Below, in pieces: positions 1-9,824 of a DNA stretch of 26,152 nt. Source of the DNA: Cerioporus squamosus (taxonomy: Eukaryota; Basidiomycota; Agaricomycetes; Polyporales; Polyporaceae); contig JABYQS010000380.1 in NCBI GenBank assembly GCA_022592435.1, positions 1-26,152 of the forward strand, in the 5' to 3' direction. Each line of letters starts with the position of its first letter. Position 1 is the stretch's first letter. The position numbers were made by a program, and so were the translations under genes. The notes below the pieces were generated by a model, which was given only the letters and a program-made list of their open reading frames with translations, did no database searches and was not told the origin of the DNA.

Positions 1-266
1 TCCGGAGGGCCGTGAACAGATTTCCATTTGGCCCCCAGTTTCAAGGGGATGGTAGCTGCGAGAGAGTTAGGCAGGTTGAGTTCCTCCTTCTCTGAACCAC
101 ATTGCTCGATGTGCACACTGTTGCACACCTCCGGTGCTGTGATCGTTGCTGACGTATGCGGTAGTACCGCGACGCTGGCCTGGCCGTCGGCCTCTCCAGT
201 GAGACCCGGCGACTGGACGCGTAACAACAGAGCTTCATCAATCTCATTGGCAAGAGTGAGCTTCAT
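1..266 (-). CDS. Partial unrecognised open frame running off the left edge
   Basis: On the minus strand one frame stays open from at least position 300 to the window edge, over 100 codons, with ordinary protein composition (for example LTLANEIDEALLLRVQ and IEQCGSEKEELNLP). The first good ATG is at 266, directly preceded by CCCGCGCAG, which looks like a splice acceptor. A second coding-like frame (for example CGKFKVSLAVQGVTAI) lies just upstream, about 316-400, in a different phase. I found no GT donor that joins the two in frame, so either an intron boundary is missed or there is a frameshift. I do not recognise the family. It could be the 5' part of a live gene lying mostly outside the window, or a decayed gene. 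The end is truncated by the window. Confidence 0.4.
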   Translation of the reverse strand, partial: MKLTLANEIDEALLLRVQSPGLTGEADGQASVAVLPHTSATITAPEVCNSVHIEQCGSEKEELNLPNSLAATIPLKLGAKWKSVHGPP

Positions 267-752
267 CTGCGCGGGGATGAGAGGAGGCGGGTCAGCGTTC
301 GTGCTCAACTCGAATACAAGGAGATGGCCGTGACGCCCTGAACTGCAAGGGACACCTTGAACTTTCCGCATCGAGCGAGCTGCGTCGGGGTGGCGGTGCT
401 CTCCAGTTCATGTTCTCACGACGTGTTGTCCGCAACAGTCCGCTGGCTTCGTTCCCGAGCAATCGTCGGATCCGCAGGCCGCAGACACAGGTTTGCAGCA
501 TACGATGGCAGCGGCTCCGGATGAGCCGAGGCTGTCGTTACAAGCCCTATTCAGTGGTCGGAGGCCCCCGTCAAATGACATGCCAGTACTGAGGGTACCA
601 CCTGTCCATTTAACGGACTCAAGCGGGTGCATATTGTGACAAAGAACGACGACAAAGTGTTTGTGATACTTATCCGAGCCTGAGGCCCATAAGTATGGTT
701 GCTGAAGCCGACGACCTCCCCATCTGAAACTCTGAATCTGGCGCGAACAGTC

Positions 753-2405
753 ATGCTTCTCACTGCTTGTAGCGAATACTTGACAGGGCTCTTCCGGGAC
801 GGTACGTATGCCAGTATTCTCTGAGGCCGTTTGCGAGCTATGATGCTCATGACAGTTTGGCATAGTCTCGAACATTGTGTTCCCAGTTACTCTCTCAACA
901 GGAGCACGTCCGCTCTGGGATCAGCTCCGAGCAATCGCGGTCACCGAAGCGGTCTCAGAGCCACCACCACCTCTTCTCCCACTGGAGCTCGAGTACACAC
1001 ATGATAATTGAACACCTACACGATGACCCCCGGGCCCTGCGAGCGTGCTCCCTGGTTTGCAAGGATTGGGCCCCGACGACGCGAAGACACCTCTTTCGCA
1101 AACTACACGCTTCAGGGATGGACGAGCTCGAAACCCTCCCGTCACTACTCTCATCTGCTCCGGACATCCACGCGAGCATTCAGTGCCTCATTCTCGATGG
1201 CGCCGGCTTGGACGCAGACTACGTCGTGTCGCTCCGTGCCGTCATGAGGCTCATATCCGGCTTGCCGAAGCTGCGCGAACTCGACATCTCCGATCTGCCC
1301 TTCTTCGTGGACCCGGGCGTCGTCTATACTCCCCATCGCCACTCCCTCCGTCGTCTGAGCCTGGCGGAGTCGCGTTGCCAGAGAGACCATTTCCTGTCCC
1401 TGATGAACATCATCGCGCTGTTCTCCAACATCGACGAGCTGCACCTCTCGGTGGTGGATGATGACCAGGTTCGGGAGCCTCTTCCTCCGCCCGAACAGCT
1501 CGTCCAGGAGGGCTTGATCCCGTCGGGGGGACCCGTCGAGATCCACACCCTGAAGGCTCCAGAGCTCGAACCCCACTGGCTTCCGATCCTCTATGCCACC
1601 CTTCGCACGACCGGAGCGCTCTCAAGCACTGCGCCGATGATAGACATGACCTTATCCTACGACGTCCAAGAGCACGAGCATCCTTCGTTCAGGGACGACG
1701 AAGACGTGCTGCGTGTCCTCATCAACGCCTATGGCACCTTCCTCCGACAACTCGGCCCGTCCATACGTCGACTTGATTTCGATTTCTTATACCCCATCGC
1801 GCTGGGACATGCATGTAAGGGCGAAATTTGTTAGTCCACTTGCACTTCGTGAAACTCACCCACCGACTATTCGTAGACTTCACGGGACAGTGGGACATCC
1901 TCGGCCTCTCTGCGTGCAAGAACCTCGAAAATCTGAAGCTCCGCCTCGATACTGCGACGATCTACTTCGACCCCGATGCTACAGAGATTGTGTCGGACGC
2001 CTACTCGGCTTACCTGGAGATCTTGTCCATCGCGCAGTTCCCAAAGTTGGAGGGGATGACACTGTGCATTGCCGTGTGCGACCGTATGGAGAACGACCCA
2101 ATCTTCGACCTGGATTGGGAGCGCCTCGAAGCGACGCTGTGCAGGCTTCCGATGCTGAAGACATTTTTGCTCGACGTGTTCTTCGGCATCTCTAGATACT
2201 CACTGCAGCCGTTCACGTCCAGGCTTGGTGCGCTAGGGCCGAAGCTGATGTTCAAATGTTTAGCGATGAGTTCTGGTGTAACTGTGTGCAGTAGCTGGTT
2301 ACTCAAAAGACATTGCGCCATTGATAGCCCGCTCCTGGATTTGGGAGATTTGATGACGAGGACGGCGAGGACGGCGAGAACGATGGCTATGATGATGACT
2401 ACTGA
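753..2405 (+). pseudogene. Family A F-box gene, frameshifted copy
   Basis: Four exons match the intact copy at 18176-19873: 753-801, 902-1814, 1877-2265 (or 2277) and 2328-2405. The first three introns share positions and phases with that copy. The N-terminus reads MLLTACSEYLTGLF, and after the first intron comes VSEPPPPLLPLELE. There, at 994-1000, this copy has four extra bases compared with the other copy. The upstream frame then hits TGA at 1009-1011. The downstream frame resumes at ATG 1001 (MIIEHLHDDPRALRACS) and stays open through the C-terminal repeat-like region. The F-box (LPLELE ... LVCKDW) is therefore split. The donor of the last intron is AT (2266) where the other copy has GT. 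A nearby GTAACT at 2278 would restore a 50 nt phase 0 intron and an acidic DDEDGEDGE tail. A truncated protein starting at 1001 remains possible, so calling it a pseudogene is inference. Confidence 0.72.
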
Positions 2406-2469
2406 CACACTCCCAATGCCGAAGTGAGCGCCTGGATGACCGAGGCTCGTGCGTTGCTCCAAGGTGATA

Positions 2470-3120
2470 GTCTTGTTCCTGATTGCAGCAGGTAGTGTCA
2501 GGTGAGACAAGAGGGCTGCGATGGTGGGAGGAAGGGCGACGGGCGTGCACTGGCATGTAGATAGTGAAGGTCGGGATACATGGTCGTTGTCGGGGACAGT
2601 TGGTCGGTCGATCGAGGGAGGACAGGTCCAAGTGATGGATTTTGAGACCCAGGCATTGCTTCAAGACTCTGACTCTGGAGGACGCATCTGCAGCGGAGCA
2701 GTGCGAGAAGTGTCAAGCCGCTATGTCTTCGTGGGCTCCTGCCGAACCGATGGCATGTCGACACAACGAGCGAAGGGCGGGAGTGACTCATGTGCAAGGT
2801 ACTCACCCAAGTCATTCAAGCGAACGGACGCCATCTTGCCGAGAAGATGAAGTATGGTAGGGTCGATATATCCGCAATCATGCGATACGCCGGAGACGTG
2901 ACATCTTCTAGCTATAGAGTAATCACAGCAACGCAGATGGCGGGACGCTTGCTCACTGAGGCTCACCTGACAGTAGCATGTGCAAGAAGCAGGGAAAGTA
3001 AGAGGCGTGGTCATCGTGTGCACGACCTCCCTGGCCTTCGATATGTTCGACTGATACGAGACAAGCCCTGTCCATTCCCGAAACCAAGCGCACAGCAGCA
3101 GCAAGACCCGCAGAACACAA
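2470..3120 (-). pseudogene. Decayed family B F-box gene relic
   Basis: Short stretches on the minus strand match the live family B genes at 16117 and 21372 in the right order but in several frames. Reading downwards, ISKAREVVHTM matches LSKARAFFERS of the 21372 gene. TILHLLGKM matches LETLHLLGK of the 16117 gene. VLKQCLGLKIHHLDLSSLD matches ILRQCPGLESLHLDLSALV. PSLSTC then LPPTIAALLSHLTLP matches LLSTC then LPPTSIADLLSHLILP. In-frame stops and frame changes separate the blocks, for example TAG near 2722. The F-box itself is hardly visible, and the C-terminal third is missing below about 2470. It faces the family A copy, as its counterpart does at 16117-19873. This is a relic, not a gene. Exact ends are approximate. 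Confidence 0.7.
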
Positions 3121-3240
3121 CAGAAGCAAGCACCCAAGACCCCAAGGAAACGAGAACCACAGAGCCCAGAGACATCAGATAATCCCATCCACCAGCGACG
3201 TGCGGACCTCCATCCCGATGACGACGCTTGAGACGAACGC

Positions 3241-3963
3241 CTAGCCGCCCATGCCGCCCTCGCATCCGCCCTCGACGGGGTCCTCGTCGTGGTCCGCATT
3301 GCGCATGCACTCCGCGGCGACGCGGTCCCGTCGGCGCTTCTCCATGATGATGAAGGTGAGCACGATCATGTCGATATCGAGGGCCGTCGGCTCAATCTGC
3401 AGGCACCACTTGCGCTCGCCGCGGAAGAAGCCCTCCTTGACCAGCTCCTGTGTGAACCGTGCCACCTTCTGGCCCGACTTCAGTTGCGTGAGCTGTGTGT
3501 CGGCGCGCAATGAGCGTGCGGTGCGGGCAAGGAGCAAGGGTAAGAGACGGCTGACGTACGACGTGCCCGGTGCCCTTCTCCGGCTTCCATTTGTACTCCT
3601 CGTCGTCGTTGCCCAGGAAGTAGCGCGTCCTTCGCGTCCCACATATGCGTCAGCCGAAGAGGCATGAAGGGGGGTTACTCACGGAGTGAAGTGCTTCCCG
3701 AGCTTGTACAGCAGCTCGCGCACCTGCAGCTCCTGCATCATCCCGTCCAGCACGCTCGTCCGCACCGTCGGATGGGCCCCGAACCGCTTCCACTCGACGT
3801 CCGCGACAAAGCTGTCGTCCTCCGTCTCGGCAGGGCGCCGGATGCGCAGGACCGCGGGCGCGAGCCGGTGCGTCTTCGTCGTCGTGACCCGATAGTGCGC
3901 GACGCCGTTCGTGGACACGAGCGTCGTCCGCTCCGGGTCGTTCGGAACCAGGTAGAGACGCAT
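3241..3963 (-). CDS. DUF6593 domain protein
   Basis: Three exons (3683-3963, 3560-3629, 3241-3492) join with matching phases to 200 residues. The ATG at 3963 begins MRLYLVPNDPERTTL. Hallmarks of the Agaricomycete DUF6593 family are present in order: an N-terminal beta-rich stretch with repeated threonines, DVEWKRF near residue 58, the aromatic RYFLGNDDEEYKWK across the first splice, and a C-terminal helix DMIVLTFIIMEKRRRDR. Family recognition is by pattern memory, not a search. The molecular role of DUF6593 is unknown. The tail is short and rich in acidic residues and glycine, with several cysteines, ending GGCEGGMGG. The length is typical for the family. The gene is a singleton here, transcribed in the same direction as HAT1 upstream of it, but 631 bp away, so it is probably independently transcribed. 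Confidence 0.8.
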
Positions 3964-4594
3964 TTGCGTGCAAGGGGGACGGAGGAGAGCAGGGGCAATG
4001 GCCGGACGTTCTACGAACACAGGCGGACGCGAGAGGCTTTCATGTCCCGTACGAATTGTCGTCCTCGAAGGTCTAGAACCTCAAAGGTGTCGATGCGCAC
4101 GCTTCCGGCATTGCGAATCGGGCTGAGGAGCGTCGGTGTGCGGCCGCACTTCGTCCCGTGCGTAGTGAAGCGGATAGCTCGAGATATTAGTCACATAGCG
4201 GACGAGCAAGAGATCACCGAGTGCGTCGTGAAGAAGTTCAGGGTAAAGTTGCGCTGCAGCGAAGTGGACGAGGACAACATCGCAGTCTGAGAAACGCCCA
4301 CACAGATCACTGCTCCTCCGGCCCCTCGACGATGACAGACAGTGAGACGGCCAGATTGCACAAACATATGAGATAGTACGTGCGTGGGCTACATAAAAAT
4401 ACTAGCTACTATTACCGAGACGAGCATGACTGCAATAGGGAAAACAACAAAGCTTCAACACAAACACCAGATGCCAGTGTCGACAACCGCCATAACACAC
4501 ACAGTCCCTGTTGCGCCGTCCGAAACATCCTAGTGTACAACCGCGACGCGAAAGCCGTCCGGAAACGAGAGGTGCAAGCGAGCACCGCGATGAC
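3964..4594. other. Gap between DUF6593 gene and HAT1 3' end
   Basis: This stretch must hold the promoter of the DUF6593 gene and the HAT1 terminator. Open frames here are short or antisense extensions of neighbouring exons, with no family signature on either strand. An AT-rich patch (CATAAAAATACTAGC, about 4392-4406) is the only compositional feature I notice. I see no repeat or RNA gene. Confidence 0.5.
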
Positions 4595-6350
4595 CTAATG
4601 AACGTGCCCAAGGATGCGTCGGTAGTCTGCAACGACGCCCTGGAACGTCTCCTCGAGCTTCTGCTGGCGTTCCTGCTTGTCAAGTTGCATGAGGATTTCC
4701 TGCAGGCACAGAGCACGCTGTCAGTAGCGCAACCGCTGACATTTACCATCGGGCACCTACGTAGTTGAACCGGTACAGCCGCTCCTTGACTTGTAACCGG
4801 TAGGCGCGCTGCGCACGCTCGTCCGAGATGTCCATGTGTTTGAGGATAAGCATCTCAACCAGTCGATGGAACTGCCGCTGTAAGCACCCGTATGCACCAC
4901 AACCGGGACGAACGAGAGACGACACAGACACAGGCCAATCCGGACCAGGACCACAGAGCAGACGAGGCGTAGGTCAGAACATCTGGATGCACAAACGACG
5001 GCTCGAGGTACGCACCCCAGCGATCTTCAGGTCTGTCCGCCACTTCTCGAGCCAGGAGCGCTCGGCCGGAGGCCCCATCTTGCCCGCGCCTGCACGCATC
5101 GTCCGGGCCTTGCCTCTCGCCTTGCGGCCGCTGCCTACACCGCCGACTTTGCCACCGTTGCTCGAAATGGCTTCGGGCCCGAAACCTTCGCGCATGAACT
5201 TCTCGTTTGCGAGCAGCATCTTCAGGTCGTTTCGGTCCCGGAGATCCTCGAACGCTTCCGCCGGGTCCTCCACGGTGAGCTCGGCAATGCGCGGTTGCGC
5301 GAGAACGTGTTGGTAGATGGCCGTGTAGAGGGCAGAGCCATGCCCGTCCTGCTGGTAAGGCGGAAGGATGAGGAATTGAGAGATACGTAACCGGACGCGT
5401 TCAGGGAAGCAGTAGAAGGGGTATAGTGTCGAATAGCCGACAAAGTGATACGTGAAGACGTCTGGCGAGGAACGCCGCCGACGTTTCTCGTAGAGGACGG
5501 CGAATTCCCATGTCTCCTCGTCTTCGCTGATGTAGGAACCACCTTCAATGTACAGCAGGACGAACAGTTGCATTCGTCGGTGGTATTCGCGGAAGCCCGG
5601 TGTCTTCCAGGTGCACTGGAAAGCGAGAGGTTAGCCAAGACCGAACTAGAAAGGGCGTTCGGGAAGAGCCTGGGCCGGACGCGACAGTCTGAGGGGCGCG
5701 CACTCACATGGTAGACCTCGAAGTCGACAGTTTCCTCGTCATCTGGGCCGAGTACTTGGGGGATAGAGACGTTCTTGCCCTTCGGGAGGGTAGTCGCAGC
5801 GCGTGTATACGAGTATATCTTCTCGCCGTATGGTTTGAAATGGGTGGCGTCGTGCTCGACGCGCTTCAAGAACTCCTGCTCGTCGGTCAAGTAGCCTGGT
5901 GGCAGGAACTTGGAGAGGGTGGGTTCAATCTCGTCTACCGCGGACGAGGATGGAAGCCGTTCTGAGTAGCGGACGTTGAGAAATTGTGCAAGCGAGCCGG
6001 ACGCGAACTTGAGCTGCGGAGTGATGAGCGGCGTGTGCGAGAGCGCGACGCGGGACGCGTACCTGCACGGAGAGGTCTTTGTAGCCATATATCTTCTCCT
6101 CTTCGCCGAATATCTGAAGCAGGCGCGTTCGGTCGAAGACGTGGAAGAGGGCGAGGGCAAACGTACTGGATAGGTGAATGTGGGGTGGAAGCCCTCGTAG
6201 ACTTCTCGCGACCACAGGGAGGCCTTATCCTCCGGGGCGCGTACTGGCCGGTGATGAGCTCGACGCGGGGGACGACGACAACGAGGACAAACCTAGTGAG
6301 AGTGTGAGGGCTTCGTTGGCGTCTGCTGTCCAGGCTGATGAGGAGGACAT
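4595..6350 (-). CDS. HAT1: Histone acetyltransferase type B catalytic subunit Hat1
   Basis: Seven exons (6293-6350, 6167-6243, 6064-6114, 5708-6013, 5016-5615, 4761-4877, 4595-4699) join in phase to 437 residues. Hat1 acetylates newly made histone H4 at Lys5 and Lys12, usually with an RbAp46/48 partner, before chromatin assembly. The ATG at 6350 gives MSSSSAWTADANEALTLSL. The Hat1 N-terminal domain follows, with FHPTFTYPIFGEEEKIYGY and YTRAATTLPKG. The GNAT core has the acetyl-CoA loop PPYQQDGHG at residues 249-257 and TVEDPAEAFEDLRD at 278-291. Glu280 is the likely equivalent of the catalytic glutamate. The C-terminal helical part LKIAGRQFHRLVEMLIL crosses the exon 5/6 junction. A basic, glycine-rich loop (GRKARGKARTMRAGAGK, around 338-354) precedes it and may aid nuclear entry; that is inference. 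It is divergent from RAD1. Confidence 0.95.
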
Positions 6351-6716
6351 GGTGGATGAGGAGAGAGAGGGACGGGCGGGCGTGAGGGGGAAGTCGCGTC
6401 CATATCCTCGGCCGGTCTAGATTCCCCATCTCGCCTGTCACGTCACACGTGCCGGCTGTCACACTGGCGCATAGAGCGCGTCGAGGTCCTGCGCGTCCTT
6501 GCACGCGTCTGACTCTGGGCTCTCACAGCGGTCACAGTTCTGGTCTTCGCCGCCTCCACATGGACCCAGCTTGACTGTTTACGCCGCCGGCCACAGGACT
6601 GCTATATACGCACACCGCAGCACGGAACACACCGCGCATATATCCCACATTTCGAGGCACATCGCACAGCAGGCACACGCGCGGAGGCAGTCGCACCCCA
6701 GAACCTAGTGCTTGCC
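6351..6716. promoter_or_regulatory. Divergent promoter of HAT1 (-) and RAD1 (+)
   Basis: The 366 bp between the two start codons must serve both genes. It holds one ACGCGT (6503-6508), the core of the fungal MluI cell-cycle box used by MBF at G1/S. It also holds a CACGTG-containing ACACGTGCC near 6445. TATA-like runs (CTATATACG near 6602, CATATATCC near 6637) lie about 115 and 80 bp before the RAD1 ATG. Function of each motif is inference; hexamers occur by chance. Confidence 0.5.
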
Positions 6717-9665
6717 ATGTCGGACGAACAGCCTAGAGTGCGTCTCCTCATTCCGGCACAGAGAACCTCATTCGGAAGATCGCTGACCACACGCATCCAG
6801 GTCCTCACAGCGTCCGTCGCGGACTTCAGGTACTTTGCGGCCCTTCTCCGAGGCGTCAACTTCGCAAACGTAAGCGTTATCCCCGCGCTCGTCCCCGCCC
6901 ATCCTGATGCGACTTTCGCCATAGCGCGCAAGCGTTCTAATTACCCCCGACGGCCTCACCGTCATCGTCGAAGAGGCCAGAGTTCTCTTAGGTGAGCACC
7001 CTGCAGATCACACCGGATTCTGCTTCTGTGCGTTCTCGTGCGACCGGCGTGCCCACTGCCCTGCTTCTCGTCGGCCTAGAGGCGTTCCCCGCTCTTCCTC
7101 CCCACATGCCGGTTCTGGTTAACCGCAAAGTCGGCGCACACGACAGACACTATCCACTACTTCGTTGATGGTTCCGTGATTACACCCCCGATATCCATAG
7201 CGAGCACATACACCCTGAATCTCGCGTTGACAATCGGGTCTATTGTGACACGAGCAGTGGTGATATCAGACGGCCCGGCTTGGGATCTATACCACAGTTG
7301 TGCGCAGTAGGAGAGTAGGCATGCCGTAAATCGCGCATACGCCGAAATAGCCGCGCTCCGTCCCATGCTGACGCACTGCCTGTCGTCCGTTAGTTCGCGC
7401 TCTGTGCGTCCAGACCCGGTCGGAAGGGAGCTGCACTACGTCAGACCCGCTTCTGATATCGATGGTGGGAACCGTTTCTGTGAGAACAGGCTTACATTTT
7501 GTTGCCATCTGTGGCCACCATCGTTCGTTGCTAGCTCTCGAGCTCTCGCGGGGCGAGGTATACACTGAGCCACTCAGCATCGCATACTGCATCTATAGTC
7601 AGAATTTCCAGTATCCAGGAGATGTTGCGATGGCTCACCGAACGTCGACAAATACCACTGTATCGGGTGGCCGGCCTTCTCACACGACTCTGCTTTTGCA
7701 ACCAAGACCGAGGGCAGCTCCGTAGGCAGCTGGTCTGAACTGGCCGCCGGGACAGGGGTAAACGGCATAACCTTTCGCACCTGTCAGTCGTGCGCCGTCC
7801 TCTCTGCCTGTCCGCAGCGCCCACTTGTTCCCAGTCGCAATATTTGGAGGCCAGGCGGTCGTGCCTCTTCATCCCGCAGTCCCACTTCGGGAAATTGTCA
7901 CGGTGCCGTGACTATGCGCTACTACCGATGGAGCAATCTTGCCATATCAACTCAGAGCCTATCCTCGACCTTAGCTGACGATGGCCTACCTGGTTTCAGT
8001 CGCTCTTCCGTGCGATATGGATCCCTCAGTTAGCCATTCTCCTGAACGGAGCGCATATAATAACACACGCTCGCGTAGGACCACTGTCTCTCTTTATGCT
8101 GGAGCATGGTCCTCATCCTCGCGACGTGTACATTTTGGAAATTGAGATGCCCTCCACGCGACGCCCTACTGTCAATCGAGCCGTCACGCGCAGTCGTGCG
8201 CGGGCTTACAAACGGCCGGGGGTAGCAGAGAACCATCCATTTCGTTGCAATGAGGACGGTTCATATATACCGCCGACGGTTCGCTGAAGCTGTCCTCTCC
8301 ACATGAGTACTTCACATCGAGCACGTTGTCAGCAGTGGAAGGAACCTAAAGTGTCATTTATTTATCGTTCTCGGTCTGCCCGCCGAACATTTCACTAATT
8401 CCACCGCCCCTACGTTCGTCCAGGAACCGCTTTTGTCTTCAAGCACGTCTTCGATGAGTTCATATACAATCCAGAGGCAGATCCGCCGACGCAGGACTCG
8501 GAACGGTCCCATCAGGAACGCCAGGAAGGCGAAGACACGAATACTGCGTTCGAGATCCCACTCAACACGCTCATGGACTGCCTCAACATCTTCGGCACCG
8601 CCGGCGCGATGCCCGGCTCATCATCGAAGAAAAAGAAGAAGGGTGGAGATGCGGACGACGAGGACGCTGGAGGGGGCATCGGCGGGGGCCGCAAAGATAA
8701 GGGCAAAGGCCGTGCGGATGCGGCGGCTGACAATTCGCGCCTCGACCAGTGGTTCGCCCCTGCGAAGGGCACCACGGGCATGCGCATGTCGTATGCAGGG
8801 CGAGGCCATCCGCTCACGTTGCTTGTGTACGTCAAAGTTTCGTGCTGCGGTCGTGAGTCGCGAGGGTGCTGAAGTTTGTTTCATCGCATCGATGTTCGTG
8901 CTTGTACAGGACGGAGGAGGCTGGTGGGCCGACAGCCATCTGCGAGATCACGACGTGGGACCCAGAGCCTCGTCTCGACCTGATCTTTGACCATGATCGC
9001 GCGTACGTCCGTCTCTTCTGTGCCTGTGGGACCCACTTCACTGACCGAGGGATTGCCGTTCAGTGCCATGAGAATTATCCTGAAGGTATGCCTTCATCAG
9101 GCCTCTCAGTTGCCTACGGAGCTAACCATTCCGTTTCCCTGTCTCACAGTCCTCATGGCTACGTGAAGCACTGTCCGAGCTCGACTCCACGTCCGAGAAG
9201 CTCACCATCATCTGCAATCCGCCTCCCCCAGGCAACCGCGCCGTGCGCAACGCACCGCCATGCCTTCGTCTACGCGCGGTCGGGCAGTTCGGGACGACAG
9301 AGCTAGATTACCCAAACGACCGTGAAGTGATCGAGACCTGCGAATGTCCGCAGACGATATCCTACACGTGGGTCTGCCTTCTCTCGTAGGAGTGGCTGCG
9401 CCGCCACTGACGAGCGTCGTCCGTGGACAGGTACAAGTTTTCGCATATATCGCGGGCAATGCGCGCGTTGCAGATTTCGTACAAGACGTCGCTGCGGATC
9501 GACGACCAGGGTATGCTCAGTATGCAGTTCATGATGCTGACACAGAAGCGCCGTGGCGAGGGCCAGCAGCCTGCGTTCGTGCAAATCGAGGTGAGCATCA
9601 TCTCTCGTACGCTTGGTCTAATCAGCCCACTTCTTAGACAGTGTCTACCCCTCGAGGACCAGTAA
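6717..9665 (+). CDS. RAD1: Checkpoint clamp (9-1-1) subunit Rad1
   Basis: Eight exons (6717-6869, 6925-6991, 8424-8826, 8910-9002, 9064-9085, 9150-9367, 9431-9590, 9642-9665) join in phase to 379 residues. Rad1 forms the Rad9-Rad1-Hus1 sliding clamp that signals DNA damage and stalled forks in the nucleus. Matches to the family include ITPDGLTVIVEEARVLL, then LNTLMDCLNIFGTAGAMPG, GHPLTLLV with EEAGGPTAICEI, SSWLREALSELD, TELDYPNDREV, YKFSHISRAMRALQ, IDDQGMLSMQFMML and the C-terminal VQIECLPLEDQ. Exon 5 is a 22 nt microexon. Exon 3 carries a low-complexity insert of about 55 residues (poly-Lys, Asp/Glu, Gly-rich) between MPG and GMRMSYAG, a spot where animal Rad1 has only a few residues. Intron 2 is 1,432 nt, while the others are 50-80 nt. 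Confidence 0.93.
6992..8423 (+). other. Oversized RAD1 intron 2
   Basis: The donor GTGAGC at 6992 and acceptor CGTCCAG at 8423 join VEEARVLL directly to GTAFVFKHVFDEF. This gives uninterrupted Rad1 homology, so no coding exon is missing between them. The content is not low-complexity. It carries short open frames on both strands, the better ones on minus (for example 7574-7771, with PIQWYLSTFGEPSQHLL, and 7157-7366, with VTIDPIVNARFRVYVLAM). I recognise none. I could not find convincing terminal repeats or a target-site duplication by eye. An inserted, decayed element or nested gene is the likeliest reason for the size. Confidence 0.75.
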
Positions 9666-9824
9666 CCCGCTAGATGCTTTTACGCCCTCCCAATGCTCGT
9701 GCATACCTGCTTCGTGTTGTTATGTATCCATAGTCGTTTTCCCTATTTTGCGGCATGAGACTCGAAGGGTCGAACAACTGAGCAGATGTCATCATAGTCT
9801 ATGTATTACCAAGGTGTGAGTACA

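Larger units (their letters stand above)
533..3120 (+). repeat. Left arm of an inverted F-box module duplication
   Basis: This arm holds a family A F-box copy (+) converging on a family B relic (-). The order and orientation mirror 16420-20085. Nucleotide similarity is visible beyond the coding parts. The AAGCCCTATxCAGT block near 541-558 recurs on the minus strand near 20070, and ACAAAGAAC near 640 recurs near 19970. The stretch CATGCTTCTCACTGC at 752 is identical to the minus strand just above 19874. Left of about 533 I no longer see similarity. This is diverged similarity judged by eye. Exact ends and percent identity need a dot plot. Confidence 0.7.

Noticed and set aside
994..1070. An intron that would remove the four-base insertion (GTACAC to TTTGCAAG)
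   Set aside because: It would also delete conserved F-box residues that are exonic in the other copy and leads into a wrong frame.
1001..1814. Treating the left family A copy as a normal gene starting at ATG 1001
   Set aside because: It would lack the first half of the F-box and upstream exons that are conserved with the other copy; a broken gene explains the data better.
3664..4290. A 208-codon plus frame over the DUF6593 gene
   Set aside because: It is antisense to exon 1 of the DUF6593 gene, starts without homology and is Arg-rich in the way GC-rich shadows are.
5935..6504. A 189-codon minus frame in the HAT1 5' region
   Set aside because: It reads through HAT1 exons and introns in the wrong phase; the spliced HAT1 model explains the same bases.
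7100..8350. A transposon or solo LTR inside RAD1 intron 2
   Set aside because: Size makes it attractive, but I could not find matching termini, a target-site duplication, or transposase or reverse transcriptase motifs by eye.
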